Shown here: one piece after another, positions 34,320 through 43,804 of the stretch | How positions within the stretch are numbered: the first letter of the stretch is position 1 | Layout of the letters: the number at the start of each line of letters is the position of its first letter | Source: Nocardioides bruguierae | Lineage (GTDB): Bacteria; Actinomycetota; Actinomycetes; Propionibacteriales; Nocardioidaceae | Assembly: GCF_023656415.1 (NCBI RefSeq) | Contig: NZ_JAMOIL010000023.1 | Location: 29,951-93,950 of the forward strand | Length of the DNA: 64,000 nucleotides | Reading direction: 5' to 3' | Notes under the pieces: model-generated | Databases searched by the model: none | Told to the model about the DNA's origin: nothing | The model's input: only the letters and a program-made list of their open reading frames with translations | Position numbers and translations under genes: made by a program

Positions 34320-35504
34320 CTACCTCAGAGAACTAGATAAGTAGGATCCGCCATGGCCGGAAGACACTCCCTCTAGCCAAACAAACTGTTCATGCGCCAG
34401 CGTAGCAATGTCGAACTTTGAGGCGCGCTGCATTCCCAACTGTGCCATCTTTCGACGACTCGCATCGTCCATGTTAAGGACTGTTTGCATGGCCGTCGCG
34501 AGGCTGGACACCGATCGGGGTTCGTACAGAAACCCATTTTCTCCAGATCCTATTACTTCCACAGGACCTCCCTCGCCGCTAGCGATGACGACCAGGCCAG
34601 AAGCCATCCCTTCAACAACAACAGATCCGAACGGCTCCGGCACTGTGGATGAGTGCACCAGTACGTGACACCCTTGCAACGTTTCGTGCGGACTAGAACT
34701 ATGCCCCTCGAACGAGATGTGCTCCAGTAGATCAAGCTCACTGGCGAGAGCAACTAGCTCAGCCAAGTAGCCTTCCTCGCCAAAGATGGGGGCACCAATT
34801 ATTCGCAAGCGCGTTTCAGGATTGCGCAATCGCACTTCATGAAACGCACGGATGGCGAGTTCCTGTCCTTTCCAGGGCGAGATCCGTCCTAGTACGACGA
34901 AAATCGTCGCCCCAGACTCGTGGTAGTCGCCACCATCAGCTGGATTCCAGGCTGCCACGTCTATACCCGGCGGCACGACCAACCAGTTTTGACTTTGGGA
35001 AATGTGAATGGTGTCAAGCGTTGCGCGGCTGTTAGCTATAATACCGGTAAAGAATTTCGGGAAGATTCGCGAGAGCAGGAACGTCCATATCTCAGATTTC
35101 AGGTAGTCTGTTGCGAGTCGGTCGTGGACACTCCAGACTTTCGTTCCAGCCAGCCGCTTTGAAATTGCTGAAACAATCAAGGCGCTCGGAAGACTCCGCG
35201 CAACGACCACGTCGAAGCACGAGGTACTAAATTCCGAACGCAGGCGCATGACCGCGGAAGTTGCGGACACCGCCTTTCCTAGTTTTGGAACTCTGTTTAG
35301 AATGTCGCCTAAGCGAGATCTGCGAGCCGTGGGACTCAGGATGCATACCTGAGCACCGGCATTACGAAGCCGGTCAGCCACGGGACCGTCCTGAACGCTA
35401 AAGACCGTGACGTCGGCAAACTCTGGCCTAGCCTCCACTGTTCTAGCAAGGGACAGTTCCGCGCCAGACTCCGCCAGCGAGTGAACAACAAATGCCACCT
35501 TCAA
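34320..35504 (-). CDS. Glycosyltransferase family 4 protein
   Basis: 394 aa. I place the start at a TTG whose TTGA overlaps the stop of the upstream gene and which has AGGAG eight bases upstream; longer versions would lie inside that gene. Donor-domain signatures: VVLGRISPWKGQELAIRAFH and PEPFGSVVVEGMASGLVVIA with E-x7-E character. Probably adds one sugar of the repeat unit. Confidence 0.83.
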   Translation of the reverse strand: MKVAFVVHSLAESGAELSLARTVEARPEFADVTVFSVQDGPVADRLRNAGAQVCILSPTARRSRLGDILNRVPKLGKAVSATSAVMRLRSEFSTSCFDVVVARSLPSALIVSAISKRLAGTKVWSVHDRLATDYLKSEIWTFLLSRIFPKFFTGIIANSRATLDTIHISQSQNWLVVPPGIDVAAWNPADGGDYHESGATIFVVLGRISPWKGQELAIRAFHEVRLRNPETRLRIIGAPIFGEEGYLAELVALASELDLLEHISFEGHSSSPHETLQGCHVLVHSSTVPEPFGSVVVEGMASGLVVIASGEGGPVEVIGSGENGFLYEPRSVSSLATAMQTVLNMDDASRRKMAQLGMQRASKFDIATLAHEQFVWLEGVSSGHGGSYLSSSLR

Positions 35505-36565
35505 TTCGCCAGCTCCTGATATAGGCTCAAATGCTGGCGTGCGACGTTCTCCCAGTTGAACCGTCCGGCGCTCGCTATGCACTGCTCAGATGATGGGCGG
35601 TTACCCTCCAATGCGCCAATGATCCGTTCGGCCAGAGCTTCGCTAGAGGCAGGAGGAACGACGAGCGAGGTATCGAGGCCAGCGACCGTGCCAGCCAGGC
35701 CTCCGACATTAGTCACTACCACGGGTCGTCCTCGTGCTTGAGACTCGATTGAGATCAGGCCAAACCCTTCGAGTGCAACACTGGGCACCACCGTCATCCA
35801 AGACTTGGCGTAAATCTCGTCAAGCATTTCGTCGCTCAGTCGACCCATAAACTGAACGCTCCCGATCGGGAGTTTCTGTGCCAGAGCCCGGAGATCCGCG
35901 TCCTGCGACCCAACACCCACGATCGCTAATCGTGCATCTGGCAAGCTCCGGACAACCTGTCGCCAAGATTCTAAGAGTACGTCAATGCCCATCCGTTTTT
36001 CGAGACGTCGAACACATACAACAAGGGGCCGATCGGATTGCCGATCGGTCGATGATAAGTTTGGGGACACCATTGAGACCCCTGGTTGAATGATGTGAAT
36101 CTTGTTCAGGGGGACTTGGTAGTCATCATGCAACAGTTCTTTGAAGCTCGCGCTTAAGACTACTGCAGCATCGATGTTTCGGTACGCGGCCTTCTCGACA
36201 CTGCGCTTGGCCAAAACCCGCAATGGGGAAGCACCCGAAACTACGCTCTCTTCCGCCCAGGGCCCGTGGAAATGGAATACACGACGAGAGCCGGTAGGCC
36301 AGTATCCGTAAAGCGCGAAGTGGCGGTCTAAGATATCGGGTCTAACATCGCCGGCCCGTCTTGATCGACTCCGGATGATGTTCCGTGGGGTGCGCCCGGG
36401 AGCCCCCCATGTCTCCTGGTACGAGTCTTTGACCTGGCCGAATGCAACTGCTTTGATGTTAGCCACGCCCAAGTCAGCAAGCGCACCCGAGAGATTCGTA
36501 AAATAGCGATTCAGGCCCCCAGGGCGAGAATCGAACCACTCCGATCCCTGCATCTGTATCTTCAT
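35501..36565 (-). CDS. Glycosyltransferase family 4 protein
   Basis: 354 aa GT-B enzyme. GGLNRYFTNLSGALADLGV near the N-terminus, IIQPGVSMVSPN between domains, VVCVRRLEKRMGIDVLLESW and ALEGFGLISIESQARGRPVV at the donor site. ATGA overlap with the flippase gene upstream. Specificity unknown. Confidence 0.85.
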   Translation of the reverse strand: MKIQMQGSEWFDSRPGGLNRYFTNLSGALADLGVANIKAVAFGQVKDSYQETWGAPGRTPRNIIRSRSRRAGDVRPDILDRHFALYGYWPTGSRRVFHFHGPWAEESVVSGASPLRVLAKRSVEKAAYRNIDAAVVLSASFKELLHDDYQVPLNKIHIIQPGVSMVSPNLSSTDRQSDRPLVVCVRRLEKRMGIDVLLESWRQVVRSLPDARLAIVGVGSQDADLRALAQKLPIGSVQFMGRLSDEMLDEIYAKSWMTVVPSVALEGFGLISIESQARGRPVVVTNVGGLAGTVAGLDTSLVVPPASSEALAERIIGALEGNRPSSEQCIASAGRFNWENVARQHLSLYQELAN

Positions 36566-37818
36566 CTACGGTCACCTCTATCAGTGCGCCAAAGCGTACG
36601 CGCCATACTCGATTGTGAGAACGTCGGAATCAGCCGGGCTAGCGCTCCAAAGGCCGCGGCCGCCGCTAAGCTCCAAGCGTCAGGTGACCCTTCTGAGAAG
36701 GAGACCAGAAGAATGCCCACCATCAGCGCCGCTAAACCCAAGATGCTGGACATCGCCAAGCCTCGCGCCTCCTTTGAAACAGAGTCACGCAGCACTTGCC
36801 ATGACCATTGGTCTCGAAATACTTGCGCTATGCATAGGATAGCAGTTGCTAATCCTAGCCCCTCGAAACCAGGTCCGAAAATGATTGGCCCGAGCAGATC
36901 GACCGTTGCGGATACCATCAACCCTGCCAGGACGGCCATGATAATTCGCAGCCGATCAGCACGTTTGGTAGTCGTGACGCTTTCCTTCATCAGCCGACCG
37001 TAGGAAACTTGATTAATCGCCTGCGTCAGCGCCCCGCTGGCAGACGCGCATGTCGAGGCTATTGCGTAGATGCCCAGCGCAGTGGGGCTCAACACGATCG
37101 CCCCCGCGAGCATGTCTAACCTTCGACTGACGTTGTCAATGCCCACGGTCAGCCAGTAGCGACCGGAAAAGCTCCAATCTACTGGGGTGCCTGTGGCCAC
37201 GGCAGAGAGTTGCTTGAGGGCAAAGCAAATCGATATCAGGTTCGCAAGCAGTGCCGACCCCATCGTGAGGCCGAACGCCCACCAGAAGTCGAGTTGTCCC
37301 AAGAGGCCTACGACGATTATTCCCAGGGAAGGGACGGTGAGGGGGATGGCTCGAACTACGTTGACCTCAACCGTCTTGGCTTCGGCGAGGATTATCTCCT
37401 GGGCAATTAGTGCAAACCCGAGGACCGGCAATGAAACTGCCGTTACGCAAACGGCGTAGTAGACATCGGTGCCACGGCTTGCCAAAAGTGGCGCCAAGCA
37501 TACGATTGACGCTAGACCCAATAGTGAGAGGGCCCCGACGGAAAGCATTCCACGTAAACTGATCAACCGAGTACGTACGTACTGTAAAGCAAGGGTTCTG
37601 GGCAGCCCGAAGAAGAGAACATAGTTGACCACGCCCAGGACGGAAAGGCTGGCCGCTAATTCCCCCCGACCGTCAGGGCCGAGGGATCGTGCCAACACCG
37701 GCGCTGAAGCTAGAGAAAGGCCCATGCCTACATAGGTGACCGCCACAGTCCCCAAAACACGTCTAGCATGCTTAATTCGCGACGTATCCAAGTGACGAGT
37801 CACCTGTTTCGTAGGCAT
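36562..37818 (-). CDS. Polysaccharide flippase (Wzx-like)
   Basis: 418 aa with about 12 hydrophobic helices and few charged loops, in the pattern of the MATE/MOP flippase superfamily: TYVGMGLSLASAPVLARSLG at the first helix and GYWLTV/IDNVSRRLDMLAGAIV in the middle. It should move lipid-linked repeat units across the membrane. The ATG at 37818 lies 20 bases after the cysN stop; a GTG at 37836 is possible. This short gap ties the flippase and all downstream genes to the cysDN transcript. Confidence 0.8.
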   Translation of the reverse strand: MPTKQVTRHLDTSRIKHARRVLGTVAVTYVGMGLSLASAPVLARSLGPDGRGELAASLSVLGVVNYVLFFGLPRTLALQYVRTRLISLRGMLSVGALSLLGLASIVCLAPLLASRGTDVYYAVCVTAVSLPVLGFALIAQEIILAEAKTVEVNVVRAIPLTVPSLGIIVVGLLGQLDFWWAFGLTMGSALLANLISICFALKQLSAVATGTPVDWSFSGRYWLTVGIDNVSRRLDMLAGAIVLSPTALGIYAIASTCASASGALTQAINQVSYGRLMKESVTTTKRADRLRIIMAVLAGLMVSATVDLLGPIIFGPGFEGLGLATAILCIAQVFRDQWSWQVLRDSVSKEARGLAMSSILGLAALMVGILLVSFSEGSPDAWSLAAAAAFGALARLIPTFSQSSMARTLWRTDRGDRR

Positions 37819-37837
37819 GGGCCTAACATTTGGCACG

Positions 37838-39124
37838 TCAGAGGATCATTCCGGCTCCCACAGTCACCCCTGTCCCCTCATCAATGAGGATGAAGGATCC
37901 AGTGGTGCGATTCTTGGAGTACGAGTCTGAGAGCAGGGGAACCGTGGTGCGGAGCTGCACCCGGCCAATCTCGTTGACACCGAGTTCACCGGCTTCCTGG
38001 TCACGGTGCAGCGTGTTGACGTCCAATCGGTACTGGATGTCCTTCACCATGGCCCGAGCGGTGCGGGTGGTGTGCTTGATGGCGAGCTTCTGCCGGTTCT
38101 TCAGCGGCGTCGTCGTCATCCAGCAGACCATCGCGTCGATGTCCTGGGACGGGCTCGGGGCGTTCTTCACGCGGGCGATCATGTCGCCGCGGGAGACGTC
38201 CACGTCGTCCTCGAGCCGGACCGTCACCGACATGGGCGGGTAGGCCTCGGTGATCTCCTGGTCGAAGAGGTCGATGCCGGCGATCTTGGAGGTCATGCCG
38301 CTGGGCAGCACGACAACCTCGTCGCCAGGCTTCATAACGCCGCCTGCCACCTGGCCGGCGTAGCCGCGGTAGTCGTGGAACTCGTCGCTCTTCGGGCGCA
38401 CCACGTACTGGACGGGGAACCGGGCGTCGATGAGGTCGCGGTCGGAGGCGACGTGCACGTTCTCGAGGTGGTGCAGCAGCGTGGGCCCGGAGTACCAGGA
38501 CATCGCCTCACTGCGGTTCACCACGTTGTCGCCGGCCAACGCCGAGATCGGGATGACGGTGAGGTCGGGGATCGAGAGCTTTGTCGCGAACTGGGTGAAC
38601 TCGTCGTGGATCTTGGTGAAGACCTCCTCGGAGTAGTCCACCAGGTCCATCTTGTTCACGGCCAGCACGAGGTGCGGGACCCGGAGCAGTGACAGGATCA
38701 CCGCGTGGCGGCGGGACTGCTCGGTGAGGCCCTGGCGAGCGTCGACGAGCACGAGGCCGAGGTCGGCGGTGGAGGCACCGGTGACCATGTTCCGGGTGTA
38801 CTGCACGTGGCCCGGGGTGTCGGCGATGATGAACTTGCGCTTGGGCGTCGCGAAGTAGCGGTAGGCCACGTCGATGGTGATGCCCTGCTCGCGCTCGGAA
38901 CGCAGACCGTCGGTCAGCAGCGCGAGGTCGGTGTAGTCGTAGCCCTTGCCCTTGGACGTGGTCTCCACGGCCTCGAGCTGGTCCTCGAAGATCGACTTGG
39001 AGTCGAGCAGCAGGCGACCGATGAGGGTCGACTTGCCGTCGTCCACGGAGCCGGCGGTGGCGAACCGCAGGAGGTCCATGTGCGTCGTGACGTTCTCGAC
39101 GACGTCCGTGATGTCCTCGGCCAT
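37838..39124 (-). CDS. cysN: Sulfate adenylyltransferase subunit 1 (GTPase)
   Basis: 428 aa EF-Tu-like GTPase. P-loop GSVDDGKST (25-33), switch II DTPGHVQYTRNM, and NKMD guanine motif in LVLAVNKMDLVDY are all intact. With CysD it forms ATP sulfurylase, making adenosine phosphosulfate; GTP hydrolysis drives the reaction. It has no APS kinase domain, unlike the NodQ/CysNC type; that activity lies at 44827-46686. It overlaps cysD by TGATG. GC content here returns to the level of the flanks. Confidence 0.95.
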   Translation of the reverse strand: MAEDITDVVENVTTHMDLLRFATAGSVDDGKSTLIGRLLLDSKSIFEDQLEAVETTSKGKGYDYTDLALLTDGLRSEREQGITIDVAYRYFATPKRKFIIADTPGHVQYTRNMVTGASTADLGLVLVDARQGLTEQSRRHAVILSLLRVPHLVLAVNKMDLVDYSEEVFTKIHDEFTQFATKLSIPDLTVIPISALAGDNVVNRSEAMSWYSGPTLLHHLENVHVASDRDLIDARFPVQYVVRPKSDEFHDYRGYAGQVAGGVMKPGDEVVVLPSGMTSKIAGIDLFDQEITEAYPPMSVTVRLEDDVDVSRGDMIARVKNAPSPSQDIDAMVCWMTTTPLKNRQKLAIKHTTRTARAMVKDIQYRLDVNTLHRDQEAGELGVNEIGRVQLRTTVPLLSDSYSKNRTTGSFILIDEGTGVTVGAGMIL

Positions 39125-40038
39125 CAGAAGTAGCCCTCCTTCTTGCGGTCCTCCATGGCGGCCTCGGAGAACTTGTCGTCACCGCGGGTCTCGCCGCGCT
39201 CGGTCACGCGGGCCACCGCGATCTCTTCGATGATCTGCTCGATGGTGCCCGCGGTGGACTCCACGCAGCCGGTGAGCGTGATGTCACCGCAGGTGCGGAA
39301 GCGGACGTCGCGCTCCTCGGCGACCTCGCCGTCCTTGCACGGGTTCAGCGGGGTCTCGGTCATCAGCATGCCGTTGCGCTTGAACACGCGGCGCTTGTGG
39401 CTGTAGTAGATGCTCGGGATCTCGATCTCCTCGCGAGCGATGTAGGACCACACGTCCAGCTCGGTCCAGTTGGAGATCGGGAAGATGCGCATGTGCTCGC
39501 CCTCGTGCAGGCGGCCGTTGTAGAGGCTCCAGAGCTCGGGGCGCTGGTTCTTCGGGTCCCACTGGCCGAACTCGTCGCGGTGCGAGTAGACGCGCTCCTT
39601 GGCGCGGGCCTTCTCCTCATCCCGGCGGCCACCACCGAAGGCGGCGGTGAAGCCGTTCTCCTCGATGGCGTTGAGCAGAGTGCCGATCTGCATGCGGTTG
39701 CGGCTGGTCTTGCCGTCGTCGACCACCACGCCGTTGGCGATGGCGTCGTCGATGCTGGCGACCACGAGGTTGAGACCGAGACGGTCGACCCAGTTGTCAC
39801 GCGTCTGCATGACCTCCGGGAAGTCCAGGCCCGTGTCGATCTGCATGATCGGGAACGGGATCTTGGCCGGGTAGAACGCCTTCTCCGCGAGGCGGAGCAT
39901 GACGATCGAGTCCTTGCCGCCCGAGAACATCAGGACGGGCTTCTCGAACTCGGCGGCGACCTCACGGATGATGTGGATCGACTCCGCCTCCAGCTGGTCG
40001 AGCTGACTCAGCCGGTAGTCGGCGTGGGTGTCGGGCAT
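39124..40038 (-). CDS. cysD: Sulfate adenylyltransferase subunit 2
   Basis: 304 aa PP-loop enzyme: SGGKDS (39-44) binds ATP, and FGGGRRDEEKARAKERVYS is the conserved CysD block. It adenylylates sulfate to APS with CysN. ATG preceded by CAGGAGAGG; a TACAGT -10 box lies about 36 bases upstream. First gene of the long minus-strand operon ending at 29268. No cysH, sir or cysteine genes are adjacent, which points to sulfation rather than assimilation. Confidence 0.95.
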   Translation of the reverse strand: MPDTHADYRLSQLDQLEAESIHIIREVAAEFEKPVLMFSGGKDSIVMLRLAEKAFYPAKIPFPIMQIDTGLDFPEVMQTRDNWVDRLGLNLVVASIDDAIANGVVVDDGKTSRNRMQIGTLLNAIEENGFTAAFGGGRRDEEKARAKERVYSHRDEFGQWDPKNQRPELWSLYNGRLHEGEHMRIFPISNWTELDVWSYIAREEIEIPSIYYSHKRRVFKRNGMLMTETPLNPCKDGEVAEERDVRFRTCGDITLTGCVESTAGTIEQIIEEIAVARVTERGETRGDDKFSEAAMEDRKKEGYF

Positions 40039-40073
40039 GCTTGATGGACCTCTCCTGTTGGGAAGCAGGCGTC

Positions 40074-40079
40074 ACTGTA
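40074..40079 (-). promoter_or_regulatory. -10 box for the cysD operon
   Basis: TACAGT on the minus strand, with TTCGGA about 18-19 bases upstream as a weak -35 box. This would drive cysD, cysN and the polysaccharide genes down to 29268. Confidence 0.45.
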
Positions 40080-40198
40080 GCCGTGCCGCACGAGTAGGTC
40101 CGAACCTGAGGCCACAATTCGCGTTACTAGCGTCACGTGATCCTTCACGCATCACGTGCCGGTCTGCCGTTCGTCACCACGCTGACACATCTGACACC

Positions 40199-40204
40199 TA
40201 GGCT
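40199..40204 (+). promoter_or_regulatory. -10 box of a leaderless promoter for the UDP-glucose dehydrogenase gene
   Basis: TAGGCT, then GCGGGC, then ATG at 40211. No ribosome site between box and start. Confidence 0.5.
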
Positions 40205-40210
40205 GCGGGC

Positions 40211-41377
40211 ATGAAGATCGCCGTCGCCGGACTGGGCTACGTGGGCCTCTCCAACGCCGTCATCCTCGCCCAGCACGACGAGGTGTGGGCGGTGGACCTC
40301 GACGTAGCGCGCGTGGACATGGTCAACCGTCGCGAGTCGCCGCTGGTCGACGCCGAGCTCACGGAGTACCTCTCCACCCGCGAGCTCAACCTGACCGCCA
40401 CGTCCGACGGGGATTCGGCCTACGCCGGCGCCAAGTTCGTCATCGTCGCGACGCCCACCGACTACGACCCCGACACCAACTACTTCAACACCGGGTCCGT
40501 CGAGTCGGTCATCAAGCAGGTGCGGGCGGTCAACCCGACCGCGGTCATCGTCATCAAGTCCACCGTGCCCGTGGGCTTCACCGCCAAGATGCGCGGCGAG
40601 CACCTGGGCGCCCACATCGTCTTCAGCCCCGAGTTCCTCCGCGAGGGCCGCGCGCTCTACGACAACCTCCACCCCTCCCGCATCGTGGTGGGCGACCGCG
40701 CCGAGGACGGCAAGCGCTTCGCCGACCTGCTGCTCGAGGGCGCGGAAGAGACCGACGTCCCCGTCCTGCTGGTGGACTCCACCGAGGCCGAGGCGATCAA
40801 GCTCTTCGCCAACACCTACCTCGCGCTGCGCGTCGCCTACTTCAACGAGCTCGACACCTACGCCGCCACGCACGGCCTGTCGACCGCCCAGATCATCGAG
40901 GGCGTCGGGCTCGACCCCCGCATCGGCTCGCACTACAACAACCCCAGCTTCGGCTACGGCGGCTACTGCCTGCCGAAGGACACCAAGCAGCTCATGGCCA
41001 ACTACGCCGAGGTGCCGCAGAACCTCATCGGCGCGATCGTCGACGCCAACACGACCCGCAAGGACTTCGTGGCCGCCGACATCCTCCGCCGGCGCCCGCA
41101 GACCGTCGGCGTCTACCGACTGGTGATGAAGGAGGGCTCGGACAACTTCCGCATGTCCTCCATCCAGGGTGTGATGAAGCGGCTCAAGGCCAAGGGCGTC
41201 GAGGTCGTCATCTACGAGCCCACGCTGGAGGACGAGCTGTTCTTCAACTCCGAGGTCGTGCGGGACCTCGACGAGTTTAAGAAGCGGTGCGACGTCATCA
41301 TCGCCAACCGCAAGCACGAGGACCTCGAGGACGTGGACGACCGCGTCTACACCCGAGACATCTACGGGCGGGACTGA
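40211..41377 (+). CDS. UDP-glucose/nucleotide-sugar 6-dehydrogenase
   Basis: 388 aa. NAD-binding AGLGYVG at the N-terminus, [12 protein letters not shown] in the middle, and the catalytic Cys C253 in [14 protein letters not shown]. It oxidises a UDP-hexose to the uronate, probably UDP-glucuronic acid, adding negative charge to the polysaccharide. It is somewhat short for the family but complete. Divergent from cysD with about 170 bases between the starts; its own leaderless promoter is visible. Confidence 0.93.
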   Translation: MKIAVAGLGYVGLSNAVILAQHDEVWAVDLDVARVDMVNRRESPLVDAELTEYLSTRELNLTATSDGDSAYAGAKFVIVATPTDYDPDTNYFNTGSVESVIKQVRAVNPTAVIVIKSTVPVGFTAKMRGEHLGAHIVFSPEFLREGRALYDNLHPSRIVVGDRAEDGKRFADLLLEGAEETDVPVLLVDSTEAEAIKLFANTYLALRVAYFNELDTYAATHGLSTAQIIEGVGLDPRIGSHYNNPSFGYGGYCLPKDTKQLMANYAEVPQNLIGAIVDANTTRKDFVAADILRRRPQTVGVYRLVMKEGSDNFRMSSIQGVMKRLKAKGVEVVIYEPTLEDELFFNSEVVRDLDEFKKRCDVIIANRKHEDLEDVDDRVYTRDIYGRD

Positions 41378-41382
41378 GCGTG

Positions 41383-41443
41383 CTCGGCGGGGTCTCGACG
41401 TGCGCTCGTCGCCGGGGCTCCTCGCTGCTCGACCACCAAGGGA
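41383..41443 (-). repeat. Dispersed repeat, type C
   Basis: On the minus strand GGTGGTCGAGCAGCGAGG, then CGGCGACGAGCGC, ending GTCGAGACCCCG. It is close to the copy near 25055 and lies just after the dehydrogenase stop. Confidence 0.65.
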
Positions 41444-41576
41444 AGTGACCGGCGGGTAGGGCCGTAGGTAAACGCGCCGACCCGAGGAATCGTCATGGTT
41501 CCCCGTATTGTCCTGCGGAGCACAGCCCCCGGCGTGGCAGGGCCGCGGGGAGAGCCGAGCACCAGGGAGCCGAACG

Positions 41577-43745
41577 TTGCCCACGGGCGAGCACCGCACA
41601 GAGACCAGCCGCGTCGGCACGCGGCCCGCCCCGGCGACGGGGACACCGGCGAAGAAGCCGTCCGGCAAACGTCTCGACATCCAGGGCCTGCGCGCGATCG
41701 CCGTGGGCGTCGTGGTGCTCAACCACCTGCTCGACTGGCCGCACGGCGGGTTCGTCGGCGTCGACGTCTTCTTCGTCATCTCCGGCTACCTGATCACCGG
41801 CCGCCTGCTGCGCACCGCCGGCACCAAGAGCGTCGGCCAGTACTTCTACACCTTCTACAAGCTCCGCGCCCGCCGCATCCTCCCGGCCGGCCTGCTGGTC
41901 ATCGGCCTCACCATCGTGGCCGCGCAGCTCGTCTTCGGCGGGGTGCGGGCCCACAACGTCCTCGTGGACGGCGGGTGGGCAGCCATCTTCCTGGCCAACT
42001 GGCACTTCGCCAGCGCCGGCACCAACTACTTCGAGGCCGGCGACGGCGAGTCTCCGCTCCAGCACTACTGGTCGCTCTCGGTCGAGGAGCAGTTCTACGT
42101 CGTCTGGCCGGTGCTCGTGCTGCTGGCCGTCATCCTGCTCCAGCGCCGCTTCGCCGCCCACGGTCTCTCCGACCGCACCCGCGACCTCACCGTCGGCGCC
42201 ATGGCCGTGGTGCTCTCCCTGGCCGGGTTCGCCTACTCGCTGCACCAGACGGCCGCCGAGCCCACCGCCGCGTACTTCTCCACCCTGAGCCGCTCCTGGG
42301 AGCTCGGGGCCGGCGCTGCGCTGGCGTGCTTCCTCCCCCACGTCCGCAAGATCCCGCGCGGCTGGGCCGAGGTGCTGTCGGTGGCCGGTGTCGCGATCAT
42401 CGCCGTCGCCGTGTTCATCACGCCCAGCACCAACGGTTTCCCCGGCCCCTGGGCCGCGCCCGCCGTGCTCGGCTCGGCCCTGGTGATCGCCGCCGGCAGC
42501 ATCGGCACCGCGCACGTGCGGAACGTCCTGCTGACCAACCGCGCCTCCACGTTCCTCGGCGACATCTCCTACTCGGTCTACCTCGTGCACTTCCCGCTCG
42601 TGGTGATCATGGGCGTGCTGCTGCCGCAGGACGACCTCTTCCGCTGGCTCGCCGTGCTCGGCGGCACCGTGGGCCTCTCGACGCTGATCTTCTACTTCGT
42701 CGAGGAGCCGTTCCGCGACTTCCGCACCGGCATCCACCCCGACCTGAGGAACAAGTTCTTCTACGGCGCCGCGCCGGTCCTCATGGCCATGTGCCTGACC
42801 GTCCCTATCCTGGTCCGGCCCATCCCGCCGGGCGTGGACAGCAAGACCTTCCTGGCCCTCGGTGAAGCCCAGGCCGAGGTCGACCGCAAGCTCGCCAACG
42901 GCGACGACTCCTCCACCGTGCAGCTCCAGTCGGCGCTGCTGGACTCTGTGCAGGCCACCAGTTGGCCGAACGACCTCGACCCCGCCATCGGCGACGCCCC
43001 GCGCGCCGACCGCATCGCGCCGGTGTTCCCCAGCTCCTGCAACGAGGTGGACGAGGCGCTCACGCCCGAGCAGTGCACCAGCGGCGCCGACGACGCCGAG
43101 CACAGCGCCGTGCTGATCGGTGACTCCATCACCATGTGGCTGGCCACCGCCTTCGAGGACCTGCACGCCTCCGGCGACCCGCTGGTCGACGACTGGCAGG
43201 TCACCGACCTCGGCACCAGCGGCTGCAGCTTCTCCAGCAACGTCTCCCAGGTGCGTGGCTTCAGCCGCGCCGACCGGGCCGGCTGCCAGAGCCGCGTCAG
43301 CGACGCCCTCGACTACATCGAGCAGACCCAGCCCGACCTGGTGCTGATGACGATCAACCTGCGCAAGGACAAGCGCATCCCGTTCGTCACCTCCACGCTG
43401 AAGGCGCTCTCGGCCGACAGCAAGGTCGTCTTCGTGATGCCGCCGCCGATGACCGGCAACCCGGCCGAGTGCTACACCTCGCTCAGCGAGCCGGCCGACT
43501 GCGCCACCACCGTGCAGAAGGACTGGAAGAAGTACCGCGCCAAGATGCGCGACGAGCTGCCCGAGTTCGGCGGCACGGTGCTCGACACCAAGGACCTGTT
43601 CTGCATCGCCGAGCAGTGCCCGGCGTTCGTCGCCACGACGCCGACCAAGGCGGACGGGCTGCACCCGCTGGCGTCCTACGTGGACTACATGCAGGGCGCG
43701 TTCAGCGAGCTCATCGACAAGCGCGGGACGCTGGACCTCTCCTGA
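41577..43745 (+). CDS. OafA/YrhL-type O-acyltransferase with SGNH domain
   Basis: 722 aa from a TTG with AGGGAG seven bases upstream; a weaker TTG lies 23 codons before. The first 400 residues form about ten membrane helices of acyltransferase family 3 (RLDIQGLRAIAVGVVVLNHL, and YWSLSVEEQFYVVWPVL). The C-terminal extracytoplasmic SGNH hydrolase-like domain has GDS with S517 and the DGLH catalytic pair D693/H696. It probably adds acetyl or another acyl group to the exported polysaccharide. Two-domain enzymes of this kind carry acyl groups across the membrane and onto sugars. Confidence 0.9.
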   Translation: MPTGEHRTETSRVGTRPAPATGTPAKKPSGKRLDIQGLRAIAVGVVVLNHLLDWPHGGFVGVDVFFVISGYLITGRLLRTAGTKSVGQYFYTFYKLRARRILPAGLLVIGLTIVAAQLVFGGVRAHNVLVDGGWAAIFLANWHFASAGTNYFEAGDGESPLQHYWSLSVEEQFYVVWPVLVLLAVILLQRRFAAHGLSDRTRDLTVGAMAVVLSLAGFAYSLHQTAAEPTAAYFSTLSRSWELGAGAALACFLPHVRKIPRGWAEVLSVAGVAIIAVAVFITPSTNGFPGPWAAPAVLGSALVIAAGSIGTAHVRNVLLTNRASTFLGDISYSVYLVHFPLVVIMGVLLPQDDLFRWLAVLGGTVGLSTLIFYFVEEPFRDFRTGIHPDLRNKFFYGAAPVLMAMCLTVPILVRPIPPGVDSKTFLALGEAQAEVDRKLANGDDSSTVQLQSALLDSVQATSWPNDLDPAIGDAPRADRIAPVFPSSCNEVDEALTPEQCTSGADDAEHSAVLIGDSITMWLATAFEDLHASGDPLVDDWQVTDLGTSGCSFSSNVSQVRGFSRADRAGCQSRVSDALDYIEQTQPDLVLMTINLRKDKRIPFVTSTLKALSADSKVVFVMPPPMTGNPAECYTSLSEPADCATTVQKDWKKYRAKMRDELPEFGGTVLDTKDLFCIAEQCPAFVATTPTKADGLHPLASYVDYMQGAFSELIDKRGTLDLS

Positions 43746-43780
43746 GGTCCCGCGCCCCGCGCTGGGTCGTACTCTTCTAC

Positions 43781-43803
43781 CCCGGCCGGCGGCCGGCCGG
43801 GGG
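43781..43803. terminator. Bidirectional terminator hairpin
   Basis: CCCCGGCCGG and CCGGCCGGGG form a perfect 10-bp stem with a 3-base loop between the convergent acyltransferase and TauE genes. Confidence 0.65.
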
Positions 43804-43804
43804 T

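Noticed and set aside
37838..40038. cysDN as ordinary cysteine biosynthesis
   Set aside because: No reductase, sulfite or cysteine genes adjoin, while sulfotransferases are in the same operon; a dual role is still possible.
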